Shown: positions 18,938 through 27,459, numbered from the stretch's first letter. The stretch: 64,000 bases of DNA from Bacteroidota bacterium (GCA_022564295.1 JADFLR010000008.1:62001-126000); one strand, 5' to 3'. Notes: generated by a model not told the origin, from the letters alone. Program-made: numbers and translations.

Positions 18938-19957
18938 ATGAAGGTAGTAAAAAATATTTCACTAAAAAATCTCAACACATTCGGTGTTGATGTGAAATCA
19001 AAATACTTTGTAGAAATTTATTCGGAAGAAGAACTTAAACAAGCATTAAATTCAGGGGAATATTCTAATCATCAAAAATTAATATTAGGCGGCGGAAGTA
19101 ATATACTCTTCACAAAAGATTATGATGGACTGGTAATTAAAAATTCAATTCCCGGAATAAAATTATTAGATGAAGATAGTAAAAAAGTAATTGTGGAAGC
19201 AGGCGCCGGAGTTATTTGGGATGAACTTGTGAAATATTGCGTAGATTATAATTTTGGTGGAATAGAAAATCTTTCTTACATTCCGGGAACGGTTGGTGCG
19301 GCACCAATTCAAAACATAGGTGCTTACGGGCAGGAATTAGAAGAAATATTTTACGAGTTGAATGGGATCTACATTGATAGTTGTGAAACTAAAAATTTTA
19401 ATAAATCAGAGTGTAGTTTTTCCTACCGTAGCAGCATTTTTAAGAATGAATTAAAAAATAAATTTATCATCACTTCAGTGAAACTAAAATTAAATAAAAA
19501 TCCTAATGTAAACCTTTCGTACAATTCTGTAAAAAAAGAAGTTGAAAAGAAAAATATCAAACAACCAACAATTAAGGATATTAGAGAGATTGTGATTGCT
19601 ATTCGCAAAAGTAAATTACCCGATCCGGTTGAGATAGGCAATGCGGGAAGTTTCTTTAAAAATCCTGTAATTACAAAAGAAAAATTTAAGGTATTAAAAG
19701 AAGAATATCCGGATTTAAAGCACTTCTTTGTAGATGAAAATAATGTAAAAATTTTTGCAGCATGGTTAATAGAAAAATGTGGATGGAAAGGTAAGAGATT
19801 TGGTGATACAGGTACACATAAACTGCAGCCTCTGGTAATTGTTAATTATGGAAATGCTTCCGGAAAAGAGATTTATGAAATATCTAAGATGATAAAAAGC
19901 GATGTTAAAACAATCTTTTATATCACATTGAAAAATGAAGTGAATATAATAAACTGA
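18938..19957 (+). CDS. murB: UDP-N-acetylenolpyruvoylglucosamine reductase
   Basis: FAD-dependent enzyme that completes UDP-N-acetylmuramic acid for peptidoglycan, 339 residues from ATG 18938 (a TTG three bases earlier is also open). FAD-domain motifs LGGGSNILFT and the PIQNIGAYGQE block are present. SYRSSIFKN and the long C-terminal region mark the E. coli-like type I. The catalytic serine is in GNAGSFFKNP. It stands apart from other cell-wall genes; a cyclase gene starts 5 bases downstream. Confidence 0.96.
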   Translation: MKVVKNISLKNLNTFGVDVKSKYFVEIYSEEELKQALNSGEYSNHQKLILGGGSNILFTKDYDGLVIKNSIPGIKLLDEDSKKVIVEAGAGVIWDELVKYCVDYNFGGIENLSYIPGTVGAAPIQNIGAYGQELEEIFYELNGIYIDSCETKNFNKSECSFSYRSSIFKNELKNKFIITSVKLKLNKNPNVNLSYNSVKKEVEKKNIKQPTIKDIREIVIAIRKSKLPDPVEIGNAGSFFKNPVITKEKFKVLKEEYPDLKHFFVDENNVKIFAAWLIEKCGWKGKRFGDTGTHKLQPLVIVNYGNASGKEIYEISKMIKSDVKTIFYITLKNEVNIIN

Positions 19958-19962
19958 CAAAT

Positions 19963-21078
19963 ATGGATCGAAATCTTATTAAAATAAAGTCCGCTTTGTT
20001 AAAAATACTTTTTCTTGCAATAGGATGGGGAATAGCAGGAGCAGTATTTGCGATAAATGATTATATGAGTGTCGCACATTTTGCAAAAGACCTGGGAACT
20101 AATAATGAGATTAACTTTTTAAGGAATTTTGTCACATCTGTATTTATAGCATCGGTTGGGGGCATCTTGATTGGTGCAACAGAAGTTTTTTATTTTCAAA
20201 AAAAATTCCGAAAACTTTCGTTGGGTAAAGCTCTTTCGATGAAAACATTTTTTTATTCGGCAGCATTGGTATTGTTGATACTTTTCGGCTCTATTATCTA
20301 TCACAGTTTTTTCAGCAATAAAAGTATTTTTAATCCTGAAGTTATTGCAGGTGTTCAAAATCATATGTTCAGTAATCTTTTCTGGTCTCAGGTTATAACC
20401 TGGAGCGGAGTAATCCTAATAACCCAATTCGTTTTAGCAGTAAACGATAAATTTGGACAGGGTGTGCTGGTACAATTTCTGTTAGGTAAATATCATAAGC
20501 CGAAAGAAGAAACCAGGATATTTATGTTCCTCGATATAAAATCAGCAACCGCAATTGCCGAAAAACTGAAGCATAAAAAATATTTTGAATTGCTGAATGA
20601 TTTTTTTAGCGATGTGACAGACCCGATAATTTTTAATAAAGGTGAAATATACCAATACGTTGGTGATGAAATAACGGTTTCCTGGAAACTTGAAAACGGA
20701 ATCGAAAATAATAACTGTATAAATTGTTTTTTTGAAATCAAGGATGTAATTAAAAATGTAAATGCACGATACATCGAGAATTATGATCTTGTGCCGGATT
20801 TTAAAGCTGGGATTCATGTTGGCGAATTAATAACAGGTGAAATAGGAGTTGTGAAAAAAGATATTGTTTTTAGCGGAGATGTTCTTAACACTACATCCAG
20901 AATACAGGCTGAATGTAATAAATTAAACAGCAGTTTATTAATTTCAGAAGATCTTTTTACGGTATTACCCGGAAGTAAATACCGCTATGAAGACCGGGGA
21001 AATATAAAATTAAGAGGTAAAGATGAGATGATCAGATTATATTCCGTAACAAAACATAACCATACTTTTGTTCGTTGA
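19963..21078 (+). CDS. membrane-anchored class III adenylate/guanylate cyclase
   Basis: A 371-residue protein with four membrane helices in the first 165 residues and a class III cyclase domain at about 184-340. Metal aspartates are Asp191 (FLDIKS) and Asp235 (YVGDEI); the transition-state pair is Asn309 and Arg313 in GDVLNTTSRIQ. This layout matches the short membrane cyclases that make cAMP or cGMP. Base specificity cannot be assigned by eye. It begins only 5 bases after murB, so the two are probably co-transcribed, an unexpected pairing of cell-wall synthesis and second messenger. Confidence 0.88.
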   Translation: MDRNLIKIKSALLKILFLAIGWGIAGAVFAINDYMSVAHFAKDLGTNNEINFLRNFVTSVFIASVGGILIGATEVFYFQKKFRKLSLGKALSMKTFFYSAALVLLILFGSIIYHSFFSNKSIFNPEVIAGVQNHMFSNLFWSQVITWSGVILITQFVLAVNDKFGQGVLVQFLLGKYHKPKEETRIFMFLDIKSATAIAEKLKHKKYFELLNDFFSDVTDPIIFNKGEIYQYVGDEITVSWKLENGIENNNCINCFFEIKDVIKNVNARYIENYDLVPDFKAGIHVGELITGEIGVVKKDIVFSGDVLNTTSRIQAECNKLNSSLLISEDLFTVLPGSKYRYEDRGNIKLRGKDEMIRLYSVTKHNHTFVR

Positions 21079-21142
21079 ATTTATAATCCATAATAATTAA
21101 CTTCAAGCAAGATTCTTCACAATAAAAGAAAGCAGGAACAAA

Positions 21143-21961
21143 ATGAAGAATAATCAGGATGATAATAAAAATTTATCTGCATATGAAAAAGCGGCTGAAG
21201 AAGGAGTAGACCCAAGGTGTATTCCACAAAGATTAGAAGGACCTGTTCCCGAACATGATGATGTTACGTATCCAGATTATCCGGAATCCGATCAGGAGAC
21301 GTGGAAATTTTTATATAACCGGCAAGTTAAATTATTACCGGGATCAGCTTGCGATGAATACCTCGAAGGTGCGAGAAGATTAAATCTTTCTGCTGATAGA
21401 ATACCATATCTAAAAGAACTTAGTCATGTTTTTAATGATTTTACCGGCTGGAGAATTGCAAGGATTCCAGGATTAATTCACGAACAGGATTTCTTCGGAT
21501 TGCTGCAAAGAAAAATGTTTCCCTCAACCGATTACATACGCGGTAAAGATGAATTAGATTACACACCTGCTCCTGATCTTTTTCACGATATTTTCGGGCA
21601 TATGCCGTTACTTACTAATAAAAACTTTGCATCATTCTACCAGATGTTTGGCGAAGCAGCCCTTAATGCTAAAGGTAAAGATAGAGTTAAGCTCGAAGCT
21701 CTTCATTGGTTTACCGTTGAGTTTGGATTAATTAAAAGTGCAGAAGGAATGCGTTTTTATGGTGCAGGCGTTGCATCATCCCATAAGGAAATCATTAATG
21801 CGCTTTCCGATCAGGTAGAGGTTATTGATTTTGATCCCGAACAAGTTGTCAGCCAGCAGTATGATGTTTGGCATCTTCAGCCGATATTATTTGCAATTGA
21901 ATCATTCGAACACCTTGAAACCGGTTTTTATGATTGGACAAAGAAATTGGGATTGCTGTGA
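21143..21961 (+). CDS. phhA: phenylalanine 4-monooxygenase
   Basis: A 272-residue monomeric bacterial type of the pterin-dependent aromatic amino acid hydroxylases, converting phenylalanine to tyrosine with O2 and tetrahydropterin. The iron ligands are visible: His148 and His153 (FHDIFGHMP) and Glu193 (FTVEFGL). There is no regulatory ACT domain. It needs a reduced pterin, which the PTPS-folE-SDR genes 1.3 kb downstream could supply. The ATG follows a purine-rich AAAGAAAGCAGGA stretch. Confidence 0.94.
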   Translation: MKNNQDDNKNLSAYEKAAEEGVDPRCIPQRLEGPVPEHDDVTYPDYPESDQETWKFLYNRQVKLLPGSACDEYLEGARRLNLSADRIPYLKELSHVFNDFTGWRIARIPGLIHEQDFFGLLQRKMFPSTDYIRGKDELDYTPAPDLFHDIFGHMPLLTNKNFASFYQMFGEAALNAKGKDRVKLEALHWFTVEFGLIKSAEGMRFYGAGVASSHKEIINALSDQVEVIDFDPEQVVSQQYDVWHLQPILFAIESFEHLETGFYDWTKKLGLL

Positions 21962-22237
21962 GTGGTGTCTATTTGTATTGCCTCTTACTATCCTCAAACT
22001 GGCAGGACTTCTGAGGAAATGAATTTATGAAATAACAAGTGCTAGTCAACTCTAAGTAAATTTGCGCAGAGGAAACTAGTGCATAATTTTGTGATTAATT
22101 TCACCGATACTTTAAGCTAATTGGTAAACACATTATTAGTTTGTAAATTTCCATATCAATTTTGAACTGCTTTTATACTAATCCCGAAAAGTTTTCAATA
22201 AAAATTTATTCAACTGAAAAAGTATAAGGAGACAATT

Positions 22238-22717
22238 ATGTCTATAAATGTAGGAGACAAAGCCCCAGAATTTACACTTTTCAATCAGGATACCGAAAAA
22301 GTATCTTTAGGTGATTTTAAGGGAAAAAATGTTGTGTTATTATTCTTTCCACTGGCAAATACTGGAGTTTGTACAAAAGAAATGTGTACATTCAGAGATG
22401 AACTAAAAGCTTATGAAGTTCTTAATGCACAGGTACTTGGAGTTAGTATTGATAGTCCGTTTACTCTTAAAATGTGGCAGGAAAAGAACAATTATAATTT
22501 TCCACTATTAAGTGATTTTAATAGGGAAGTATCACGAAATTACGATTCACTTTATGATGTTTTTGCCCCTGGCAAATTTGATTTTAAAGGCGTTTCAAAA
22601 CGGTCTGCGTTTGTAATTGATAAAGAGGGTGTCATTAAGCACTCAGAAGTCCTAGAAGATTTTACTAAAGAACCAAGTTATGAAGCGATAAAAAAGACTT
22701 TGGAAGAAATTAAGTAA
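22238..22717 (+). CDS. peroxiredoxin (AhpC/TSA, BCP/AhpE-like)
   Basis: A 159-residue thiol peroxidase. The active-site segment PLANTGVCTKEMC has the peroxidatic Cys45 and a possible resolving Cys50 five residues later. The TSVCT-like context and the FxPxDFxxK-type remainder are standard. It reduces hydroperoxides in the cytoplasm. A strong AAGGAGA ribosome site precedes the ATG. It is followed by a second, distinct peroxiredoxin, suggesting a shared oxidative-stress role. Confidence 0.9.
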   Translation: MSINVGDKAPEFTLFNQDTEKVSLGDFKGKNVVLLFFPLANTGVCTKEMCTFRDELKAYEVLNAQVLGVSIDSPFTLKMWQEKNNYNFPLLSDFNREVSRNYDSLYDVFAPGKFDFKGVSKRSAFVIDKEGVIKHSEVLEDFTKEPSYEAIKKTLEEIK

Positions 22718-22837
22718 AAACTTTAGCAGAATAATGAACAGTGATTAACGATTTTTGAATTATAAATTATTTCCTTCTCCATTAGTAAATCGTTGGTCGT
22801 TGTTCTATATTTAAATTTTTATTCGGGAGATTTGGTT

Positions 22838-23302
22838 ATGATTGATGAAGGCAAGAAAGCGCCCGCTGTTAGTTTAAAAGATCAGGATGGCAAAAAAGTT
22901 TCATTGAATGATTTCAAAGGAAATAATATTGTTCTTTATTTTTATCCGAAGGATAACACTTCCGGCTGCACAAAGGAAGCTTGTAATTTCAGGGATGATT
23001 TCCCGGATTTCAAAAAGTTAAAAGCTGTAATTCTCGGTATAAGTCCTGATTCTATTGAATCACATAAAAAGTTTGCTGAGAAATTTAAATTGCCTTTCAA
23101 TTTATTAAGTGATGAGAAAAAGCAGGTGCTTGAAAAATATGGAGTTTGGAAAGAGAAAAGCATGTACGGCAGAAAATATATGGGTGTGGAACGATCAACT
23201 TTCATAATTGATAAAACAGGTAAGGTGAGAAAAATTTTCAGAAAAGTTAAAGTTGCTGATCATAACAAAGAAGTGACGGAAGCTTTAAAGGAGCTAAAGT
23301 AA
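22838..23302 (+). CDS. bcp: thioredoxin-dependent thiol peroxidase, BCP type
   Basis: A 154-residue bacterioferritin-comigratory-type peroxiredoxin. YPKDNTSGCTKEACNFRD holds the peroxidatic Cys44 and the resolving Cys49, the pattern of atypical 2-Cys BCPs. The frame is open from 22793, but ATG 22838 has GGGAGA at 22825-22830 and gives the normal N-terminus. The next gene (PTPS) starts one base from its stop with a ribosome site inside the bcp end, so they are coupled. Confidence 0.92.
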   Translation: MIDEGKKAPAVSLKDQDGKKVSLNDFKGNNIVLYFYPKDNTSGCTKEACNFRDDFPDFKKLKAVILGISPDSIESHKKFAEKFKLPFNLLSDEKKQVLEKYGVWKEKSMYGRKYMGVERSTFIIDKTGKVRKIFRKVKVADHNKEVTEALKELK

Positions 23303-23719
23303 TTGGCAGGTGTTGTTTACATAACCCGCCGCGAAACATTCGCGGCAGCACACCGCTTGTTCAGACCGGAATTATCCGATGAAGAAAACCTAAAGCTTTT
23401 TGGCAAATGCAGTCATCCGAATTGGCATGGGCATAATTATACTTTGGAAGTTATTGTTACAGGCGAAGTTGATACTGATACTGGATTCGTAATGGATCTA
23501 AAAGATTTAAAAGAAATAGTGCGAAAGAATGTAATTTCAAAAGTTGATCATAAAAACCTGAACTTGGATACTGATTTTATGAAAGGTAAAATTCCTACTT
23601 CGGAAAATATTGTAATTGCTATATGGAATGAATTGGAAGACAAAATAACCAAAGGAAAATTATTTTCTATCAAACTTTATGAAACAGAAAATAATTATTT
23701 TGAATACAAAGGAGAATAA
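23303..23719 (+). CDS. ptpS: 6-pyruvoyl tetrahydropterin synthase
   Basis: A 138-residue protein starting with TTG behind AAAGGAG (23287-23293). Zinc ligands His17 (AAAHR), His42 and His44 (HGHNY), catalytic Cys36 in LFGKCSHPN, the Asp82-His83 pair in DHKNLNLD, and Glu127 in YETENN are all present. The runs [12 protein letters not shown] and the YETENN end are strikingly like animal PTPS and less like short bacterial QueD proteins. It converts dihydroneopterin triphosphate to 6-pyruvoyl tetrahydropterin. It is followed directly by folE, which makes its substrate, and an SDR that could reduce its product. A QueD-like role in queuosine synthesis is the alternative. Confidence 0.88.
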   Translation: MAGVVYITRRETFAAAHRLFRPELSDEENLKLFGKCSHPNWHGHNYTLEVIVTGEVDTDTGFVMDLKDLKEIVRKNVISKVDHKNLNLDTDFMKGKIPTSENIVIAIWNELEDKITKGKLFSIKLYETENNYFEYKGE

Positions 23720-23721
23720 AA

Positions 23722-24288
23722 GTGAATCAGGAAAAAGTTAAAGACCTGGTAAAAACTTTACTTACTGAAATTGGCGAAGACCCCGAAAGAGAAGGGCTGT
23801 TAAGCACTCCGATTCGTGTTGCAAAAGCGTATGAGTTTTTAACAAGAGGATATAATCAGGATATAGGTGAAGTGATGAACAAAGCTATCTTTAATGAAAG
23901 ATACGATGAGATGGTTCTGGTTAAAAACATAGATTTTTACAGCATGTGCGAACATCACTTGCTTCCATTTTACGGTAAAGTGCACATTGCATACATTCCG
24001 AACGGTAAAATTATTGGTTTAAGCAAAATCCCAAGAATTGTTGAAGTGTTTTCTAGAAGGCTTCAGGTGCAGGAAAGAATGACGCAGCAGATTGCTGATA
24101 CAATTGAAAAATATTTGCAGCCGAATGGTGTTGCCGTTGTTGCTGAAGCATTTCATATGTGTATGATGATGCGAGGTGTTGAAAAGCAAAACTCATCTGC
24201 TACCACGAGTGCAGTGCATGGCGTATTTAAAGAAGATGCACGTACTCGTATGGAATTCCTCGATTTAATCTCGCATAAAAATCTTTAA
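23722..24288 (+). CDS. folE: GTP cyclohydrolase I
   Basis: A 188-residue type I enzyme that makes 7,8-dihydroneopterin triphosphate from GTP. Zinc ligands Cys76 and His79 lie in [10 protein letters not shown] and Cys147 in [12 protein letters not shown] start with AAGGAGA just upstream. It lies 2 bases after ptpS and 2 bases before an SDR gene, so it is firmly part of a pterin operon; it can also feed folate synthesis. Confidence 0.97.
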   Translation: MNQEKVKDLVKTLLTEIGEDPEREGLLSTPIRVAKAYEFLTRGYNQDIGEVMNKAIFNERYDEMVLVKNIDFYSMCEHHLLPFYGKVHIAYIPNGKIIGLSKIPRIVEVFSRRLQVQERMTQQIADTIEKYLQPNGVAVVAEAFHMCMMMRGVEKQNSSATTSAVHGVFKEDARTRMEFLDLISHKNL

Positions 24289-24290
24289 TT

Positions 24291-24998
24291 ATGGATAAAG
24301 AAAGAGCCGGAATATGGATAACCGGTGCAAACTCCGGAATTGGGAAAGCTACTGTAAAAGAATTTGTTTCGGTTGGCTGTAATGTTTTTGCATCTGCACG
24401 AAGAGTAAGTGAACTTAATAGATTAACTGAAAATGACAGTGAATCTCAAATTGGCATCTATCCTTGTAACGTTGCTTCCCGTGCGAATGTTGATCAAACA
24501 TTTAAGAAAATTTCTGCTGAGTATAATATTAATTGCTTAATTAATAATGCAGGAATAACTTCCTTCAAATCTGTGGAAGAAAATTCTGTTAAAGAAATTG
24601 ATGAGGTGATCAACACAAATCTTCTTGGTTCCATTTATACAATCAAAGCTGTCTTACCTCATTTTATAAAGATTAGCGGCGGAACGATAATTAATGTTCT
24701 TTCGATTGTAACTGAAAAAACGTTTACAAATAGTTCTGTTTATTCAGCTTCTAAAATGGGATTGCTCGGCTATGCAAGAGTTTTAAGGGAAGAGGTTAGA
24801 AAATATAATATTCGAGTAATTAATGTTATTCCCGGTGTTACTGAAACTCCGATATGGACAAGAGAAATGAGAGAAGAAAACAGTGAGAGAATGATGAACC
24901 CTGAAAGCATCGCGAGGTTAATGGTTTCTGCTTTTCTTCAATCGGATAATTTAGTCACGGAAGAAATTGTTGTTCGTCCTATTCAAGGTGATTTATAA
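24291..24998 (+). CDS. short-chain dehydrogenase, candidate sepiapterin reductase
   Basis: A 235-residue classical SDR with TGANSGIG at 11-18, an NNAGI block at 85-89, and catalytic Ser138, Tyr151 and Lys155 (YSASK). The ASARR segment after strand 2 suggests NADPH. It begins 2 bases after folE and ends the ptpS-folE-SDR operon, where the expected missing step is reduction of 6-pyruvoyl tetrahydropterin to tetrahydrobiopterin. The function is inferred from context; the fold is certain. Chlorobium tepidum is known to make L-threo-tetrahydrobiopterin with a sepiapterin reductase of this superfamily. Confidence 0.8.
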   Translation: MDKERAGIWITGANSGIGKATVKEFVSVGCNVFASARRVSELNRLTENDSESQIGIYPCNVASRANVDQTFKKISAEYNINCLINNAGITSFKSVEENSVKEIDEVINTNLLGSIYTIKAVLPHFIKISGGTIINVLSIVTEKTFTNSSVYSASKMGLLGYARVLREEVRKYNIRVINVIPGVTETPIWTREMREENSERMMNPESIARLMVSAFLQSDNLVTEEIVVRPIQGDL

Positions 24999-25022
24999 AA
25001 AAGCCGACAAATAATAGCCGGT
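24998..25022 (-). terminator. minus-strand terminator between convergent genes
   Basis: Read on the minus strand, CCGGC and GTCGG form a short stem (one G-T pair) around TATTATTT, then CTTTTTT. It would end the transcript of the Spy-like gene at 25045-25509. Confidence 0.45.
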
Positions 25023-25044
25023 TAACTATCAACAACTACTTTAC

Positions 25045-25509
25045 TTATGACTTATCCATCATTTTTCTCTGTTTCATCTTTTTCATTTTATTTCCCATAC
25101 GACCCTGCGTTTCATCAAAAGTCTTTCTTTGCTCTTCAGTCAATAAGTCATAAACATCCATTCTGTGGTTAGCTTTTGCGAATGCTATTTTTTCTTTAGC
25201 ATCGTTAATCGTTTTAACTTTGCCCAGGTAATCATCTCTAGTGTAATTCCCCTTGCTTAATAGTTCTTGCATATCAAGCTTATCCTTTTCGACAGCAGCT
25301 TTAAGATCTATCATTTCTCTTTTATGGCTGAAACTAAGTTCTTCAACTGCCTCTTTTTGTGTGTCAGATAAGTTTAAATTTTCAATCATCATTTTGTGAT
25401 GATCATCCCGATGCATTCCACGTCTTTCCATTTGACCATAGCTAAATTGTGTGGAAATTAATACAATAAAAAGAATTACCGCGATTCCGGCTAAATTAAG
25501 TTTTTTCAA
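25045..25509 (-). CDS. periplasmic Spy/CpxP-like (LTXXQ) protein
   Basis: A 154-residue exported protein with a signal peptide ending near FSYGQ. The mature part is helical, rich in Met, Lys, His and Asp, with paired LTxxQ-type motifs (LNLSDTQKEAVEEL and LLTEEQRKTFDE). Spy and CpxP proteins of this fold are periplasmic chaperones or metal/stress sensors. TTG start with AAAGGAG upstream. It is divergent from an ECF sigma operon that encodes a second protein of similar type, and a perfect dyad lies between them, so it is a likely target of that sigma factor. Confidence 0.85.
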   Translation of the reverse strand: MKKLNLAGIAVILFIVLISTQFSYGQMERRGMHRDDHHKMMIENLNLSDTQKEAVEELSFSHKREMIDLKAAVEKDKLDMQELLSKGNYTRDDYLGKVKTINDAKEKIAFAKANHRMDVYDLLTEEQRKTFDETQGRMGNKMKKMKQRKMMDKS

Positions 25510-25569
25510 TTTTTTTCTCCTTTGTTTTTTTTAATGAATTATGACCTTTAGACAGTCCTGCTTTTTCAA

Positions 25570-25593
25570 AGGTTTAAAAGTATATTTAAACCT
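25570..25593. promoter_or_regulatory. perfect 9-bp dyad in divergent promoter region
   Basis: AGGTTTAAA (25570-25578) and TTTAAACCT (25585-25593) are exact inverted repeats six bases apart. They lie between the start of the Spy-like gene and the start of the sigma gene, where an operator or paired ECF promoters would be expected. Confidence 0.5.
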
Positions 25594-25622
25594 AAAATGA
25601 ATTTTTATTGTCCAATTGATGC

Positions 25623-26186
25623 ATGTTCGAATATCGAATGACTGAAATTAAAAATGATCAGAAACTTGTTAAAGAATTTATTTCCGGTAATGAAAGCGCC
25701 TTTAATCGTTTGGCTAAACGTTACCAGGAAAAAATCTATTGGCATGCAAGACGGATGACAGGCAATCATCTTGATGCCGATGATATTGTTCAGCAGGTTT
25801 TATTAGTAATGTACAAAAAATTGAAAACATTTAATTTTGATTCATCCATATACACATGGATTTATAAAATTACATCAACAAGAAGTTTAAACCTAATAAA
25901 ACGAAACAAGCTAAGATCTTTTATCTCAATTGATAATATCATTGAAACCAGGGTTACAGCAAAAGAAGATATAATTTCAGATTTAGAGACTAAAGAAAGA
26001 TTGGAAAAAGTTGAAAGATTATTGCAGAGAATTTCACCGAAACAAAGAGAGGTTTTTATCTTCAGAAAATTTGATGAACTTTCTTACGAAGAGATTTCGG
26101 GGATAACCGGGAAAAGCATTGGTGCTCTCAAGGCAAATTATTTTCATGCCTTCAATAAATTAAAGGAGCTGATAAAAAATGAATAA
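25623..26186 (+). CDS. ECF-type RNA polymerase sigma factor
   Basis: A 187-residue sigma-70 family protein of the extracytoplasmic-function group. Region 2 runs about 12-85 with the DADDIVQQVLL core-binding segment and WIYKITSTRSLNLIKR; region 4 at about 130-185 has SPKQREVFIFRKFDELSYEEISGITGKS as helix-turn-helix. The start may be ATG 25623 or 25638; neither has a clear ribosome site. It overlaps the next gene by eight bases. Controlled by the downstream anti-sigma factor, it most likely senses envelope or metal stress. Confidence 0.92.
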   Translation: MFEYRMTEIKNDQKLVKEFISGNESAFNRLAKRYQEKIYWHARRMTGNHLDADDIVQQVLLVMYKKLKTFNFDSSIYTWIYKITSTRSLNLIKRNKLRSFISIDNIIETRVTAKEDIISDLETKERLEKVERLLQRISPKQREVFIFRKFDELSYEEISGITGKSIGALKANYFHAFNKLKELIKNE

Positions 26187-26808
26187 ATATGATGAATTAA
26201 TTATAAAATATTTTGATGAGCAGCTATCTGTTGATGAAAGAAAAGAATTCGAACACGAATTGGAAATCAATGCAGAATTGAAAGATGCTTTTAAGAACTA
26301 CAAAAAAGTGAATGAAAGGTTCTCAACTAAAGATTTTCTGCTTACTAACCAGGATTATTTTAACGAAATTGTTTCGCGATTCAGACAGAAGTTAGATAAA
26401 GAATCTTACGTTTCCCCAGTTAGGAAAATCGGTTTTACCTTTGCAGCAATTCTGCTGATTATTTCATCGTACTTACTATTTCAGAATTATTTCTTTAATC
26501 AAGGCGTAACAAATTATTCAATTGAGTCTATTACCGATAATTTATCGGAAAAAGAGATGAATGAATTAGCAGATTATATTTCAGATGATTTTTGGAATCC
26601 TATTTCCGGTGGAGAAAAACTTCCGATATTGGAAGAAACTGATTTAAGTTTGGAAGGAGTGATTGCAAATGTATCAATTGAAGAAGGTGTGAAGATTTTA
26701 TCCGATTACCAGATAAATGATTTATATTCACTTGCTAATGAAGATGAATTAGAAATAGCTTACAACGAAATTTTACAAAAAGGATTTATTAAAGAGGTAA
26801 TTAAATGA
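26179..26808 (+). CDS. membrane anti-sigma factor (putative)
   Basis: A 209-residue protein with a cytoplasmic N-terminal part of about 80 residues, one membrane helix at about 83-104, and a 105-residue periplasmic part. The N-terminus MNKYDELIIKYFDEQLSVDERKEFE resembles the short helical sigma-binding domain of Bacteroidota anti-sigma factors. It overlaps the sigma gene by 8 bases and the next gene by 4. The class is inferred from layout and topology; sequence alone would not name it. Confidence 0.75.
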   Translation: MNKYDELIIKYFDEQLSVDERKEFEHELEINAELKDAFKNYKKVNERFSTKDFLLTNQDYFNEIVSRFRQKLDKESYVSPVRKIGFTFAAILLIISSYLLFQNYFFNQGVTNYSIESITDNLSEKEMNELADYISDDFWNPISGGEKLPILEETDLSLEGVIANVSIEEGVKILSDYQINDLYSLANEDELEIAYNEILQKGFIKEVIK

Positions 26809-27281
26809 AATTTTTATTTTTAGGGGTATGTCTTATTCTAGTTTCTTCAATCGAATCCTTTTCGCAGATGCATGATAAACCGCCGCAACATATGCGCGAT
26901 AAACTGATTCAATTGGAAAACATAAAAATAATTGAAGTGCTTGATATGGATGAAGAAACAACGCTCAGATTTTTTTCAAGGCGGAACGAACTACATACGA
27001 AAGCAGATAATTTAACCAAACGCTCGGATGAAATTATTGCTCAGATGGAACTAATTTTTAAAGCTGGAAAAGTTTATACTGAAAAAGAATTAAAATCTCT
27101 GATTGTGGAAGCTAATAATATTCACACAGAAATTGTGAAAACAAAATCAGAGTTCATCAATTCATTAGATGATATTTTAACGACAGAACAAATTGCAAAG
27201 CTTATAATTTTTGAACGCCGATTTAGGGATGAGCTAAAACGAGCCATGTTTAAGGGGAGAAAATATAGAAATCGGAATTAA
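26805..27281 (+). CDS. periplasmic helical protein, Spy/CnrX-like sensor (putative)
   Basis: A 158-residue exported protein with a signal peptide ending near ESFSQ. The mature part is a long four-helix pattern with MHDKPPQHMRDKLIQLENIKIIEVLDM at the start and LDDILTTEQIAKLIIFERRF near the end, the same plan as Spy/CpxP and the metal sensor CnrX. It is the third gene of a sigma/anti-sigma unit with a 4-base overlap, as in the cnrYXH systems, where such a protein releases the anti-sigma factor on metal binding. Function is inferred. Confidence 0.7.
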   Translation: MKFLFLGVCLILVSSIESFSQMHDKPPQHMRDKLIQLENIKIIEVLDMDEETTLRFFSRRNELHTKADNLTKRSDEIIAQMELIFKAGKVYTEKELKSLIVEANNIHTEIVKTKSEFINSLDDILTTEQIAKLIIFERRFRDELKRAMFKGRKYRNRN

Positions 27282-27329
27282 TTTTAAGCAATTAATGCAT
27301 TTAAAAACTAATAATACTTAAAATAAGTA

Positions 27330-27358
27330 TTGATTTTAAAGTACTGCTTGAATATTTT
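27330..27358 (+). promoter_or_regulatory. putative sigma-70-type promoter of tRNA-Leu
   Basis: TTGATT (27330-27335), a 17-base spacer, TATTTT (27353-27358), 16 bases before the mature tRNA. It matches the box pair and spacing upstream of tRNA-Gln. Confidence 0.5.
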
Positions 27359-27374
27359 TACCATCTGTAATTTT

Positions 27375-27459
27375 GCGGAAGTGGTGGAATTTGGTAGACA
27401 CGCTATCTTGAGGGGGTAGTGCCTTAATTGGTGTACGGGTTCAAGTCCCGTCTTCCGCA
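27375..27459 (+). tRNA. tRNA-Leu (GAG)
   Basis: A class II tRNA with long variable arm. Acceptor GCGGAAG/CTTCCGC, anticodon stem CTATC/GGTAG around TTGAGGG giving GAG, T-arm ACGGG/CCCGT with loop TTCAAGT, discriminator A. CCA is not encoded. Confidence 0.96.

Noticed and set aside
23303-23719. QueD (6-carboxytetrahydropterin synthase) as the name for the PTPS-fold gene
   Set aside because: The FGKC and YETENN segments, its length, and coupling to folE and an SDR fit PTPS better; no other queuosine gene is near. It remains an alternative.
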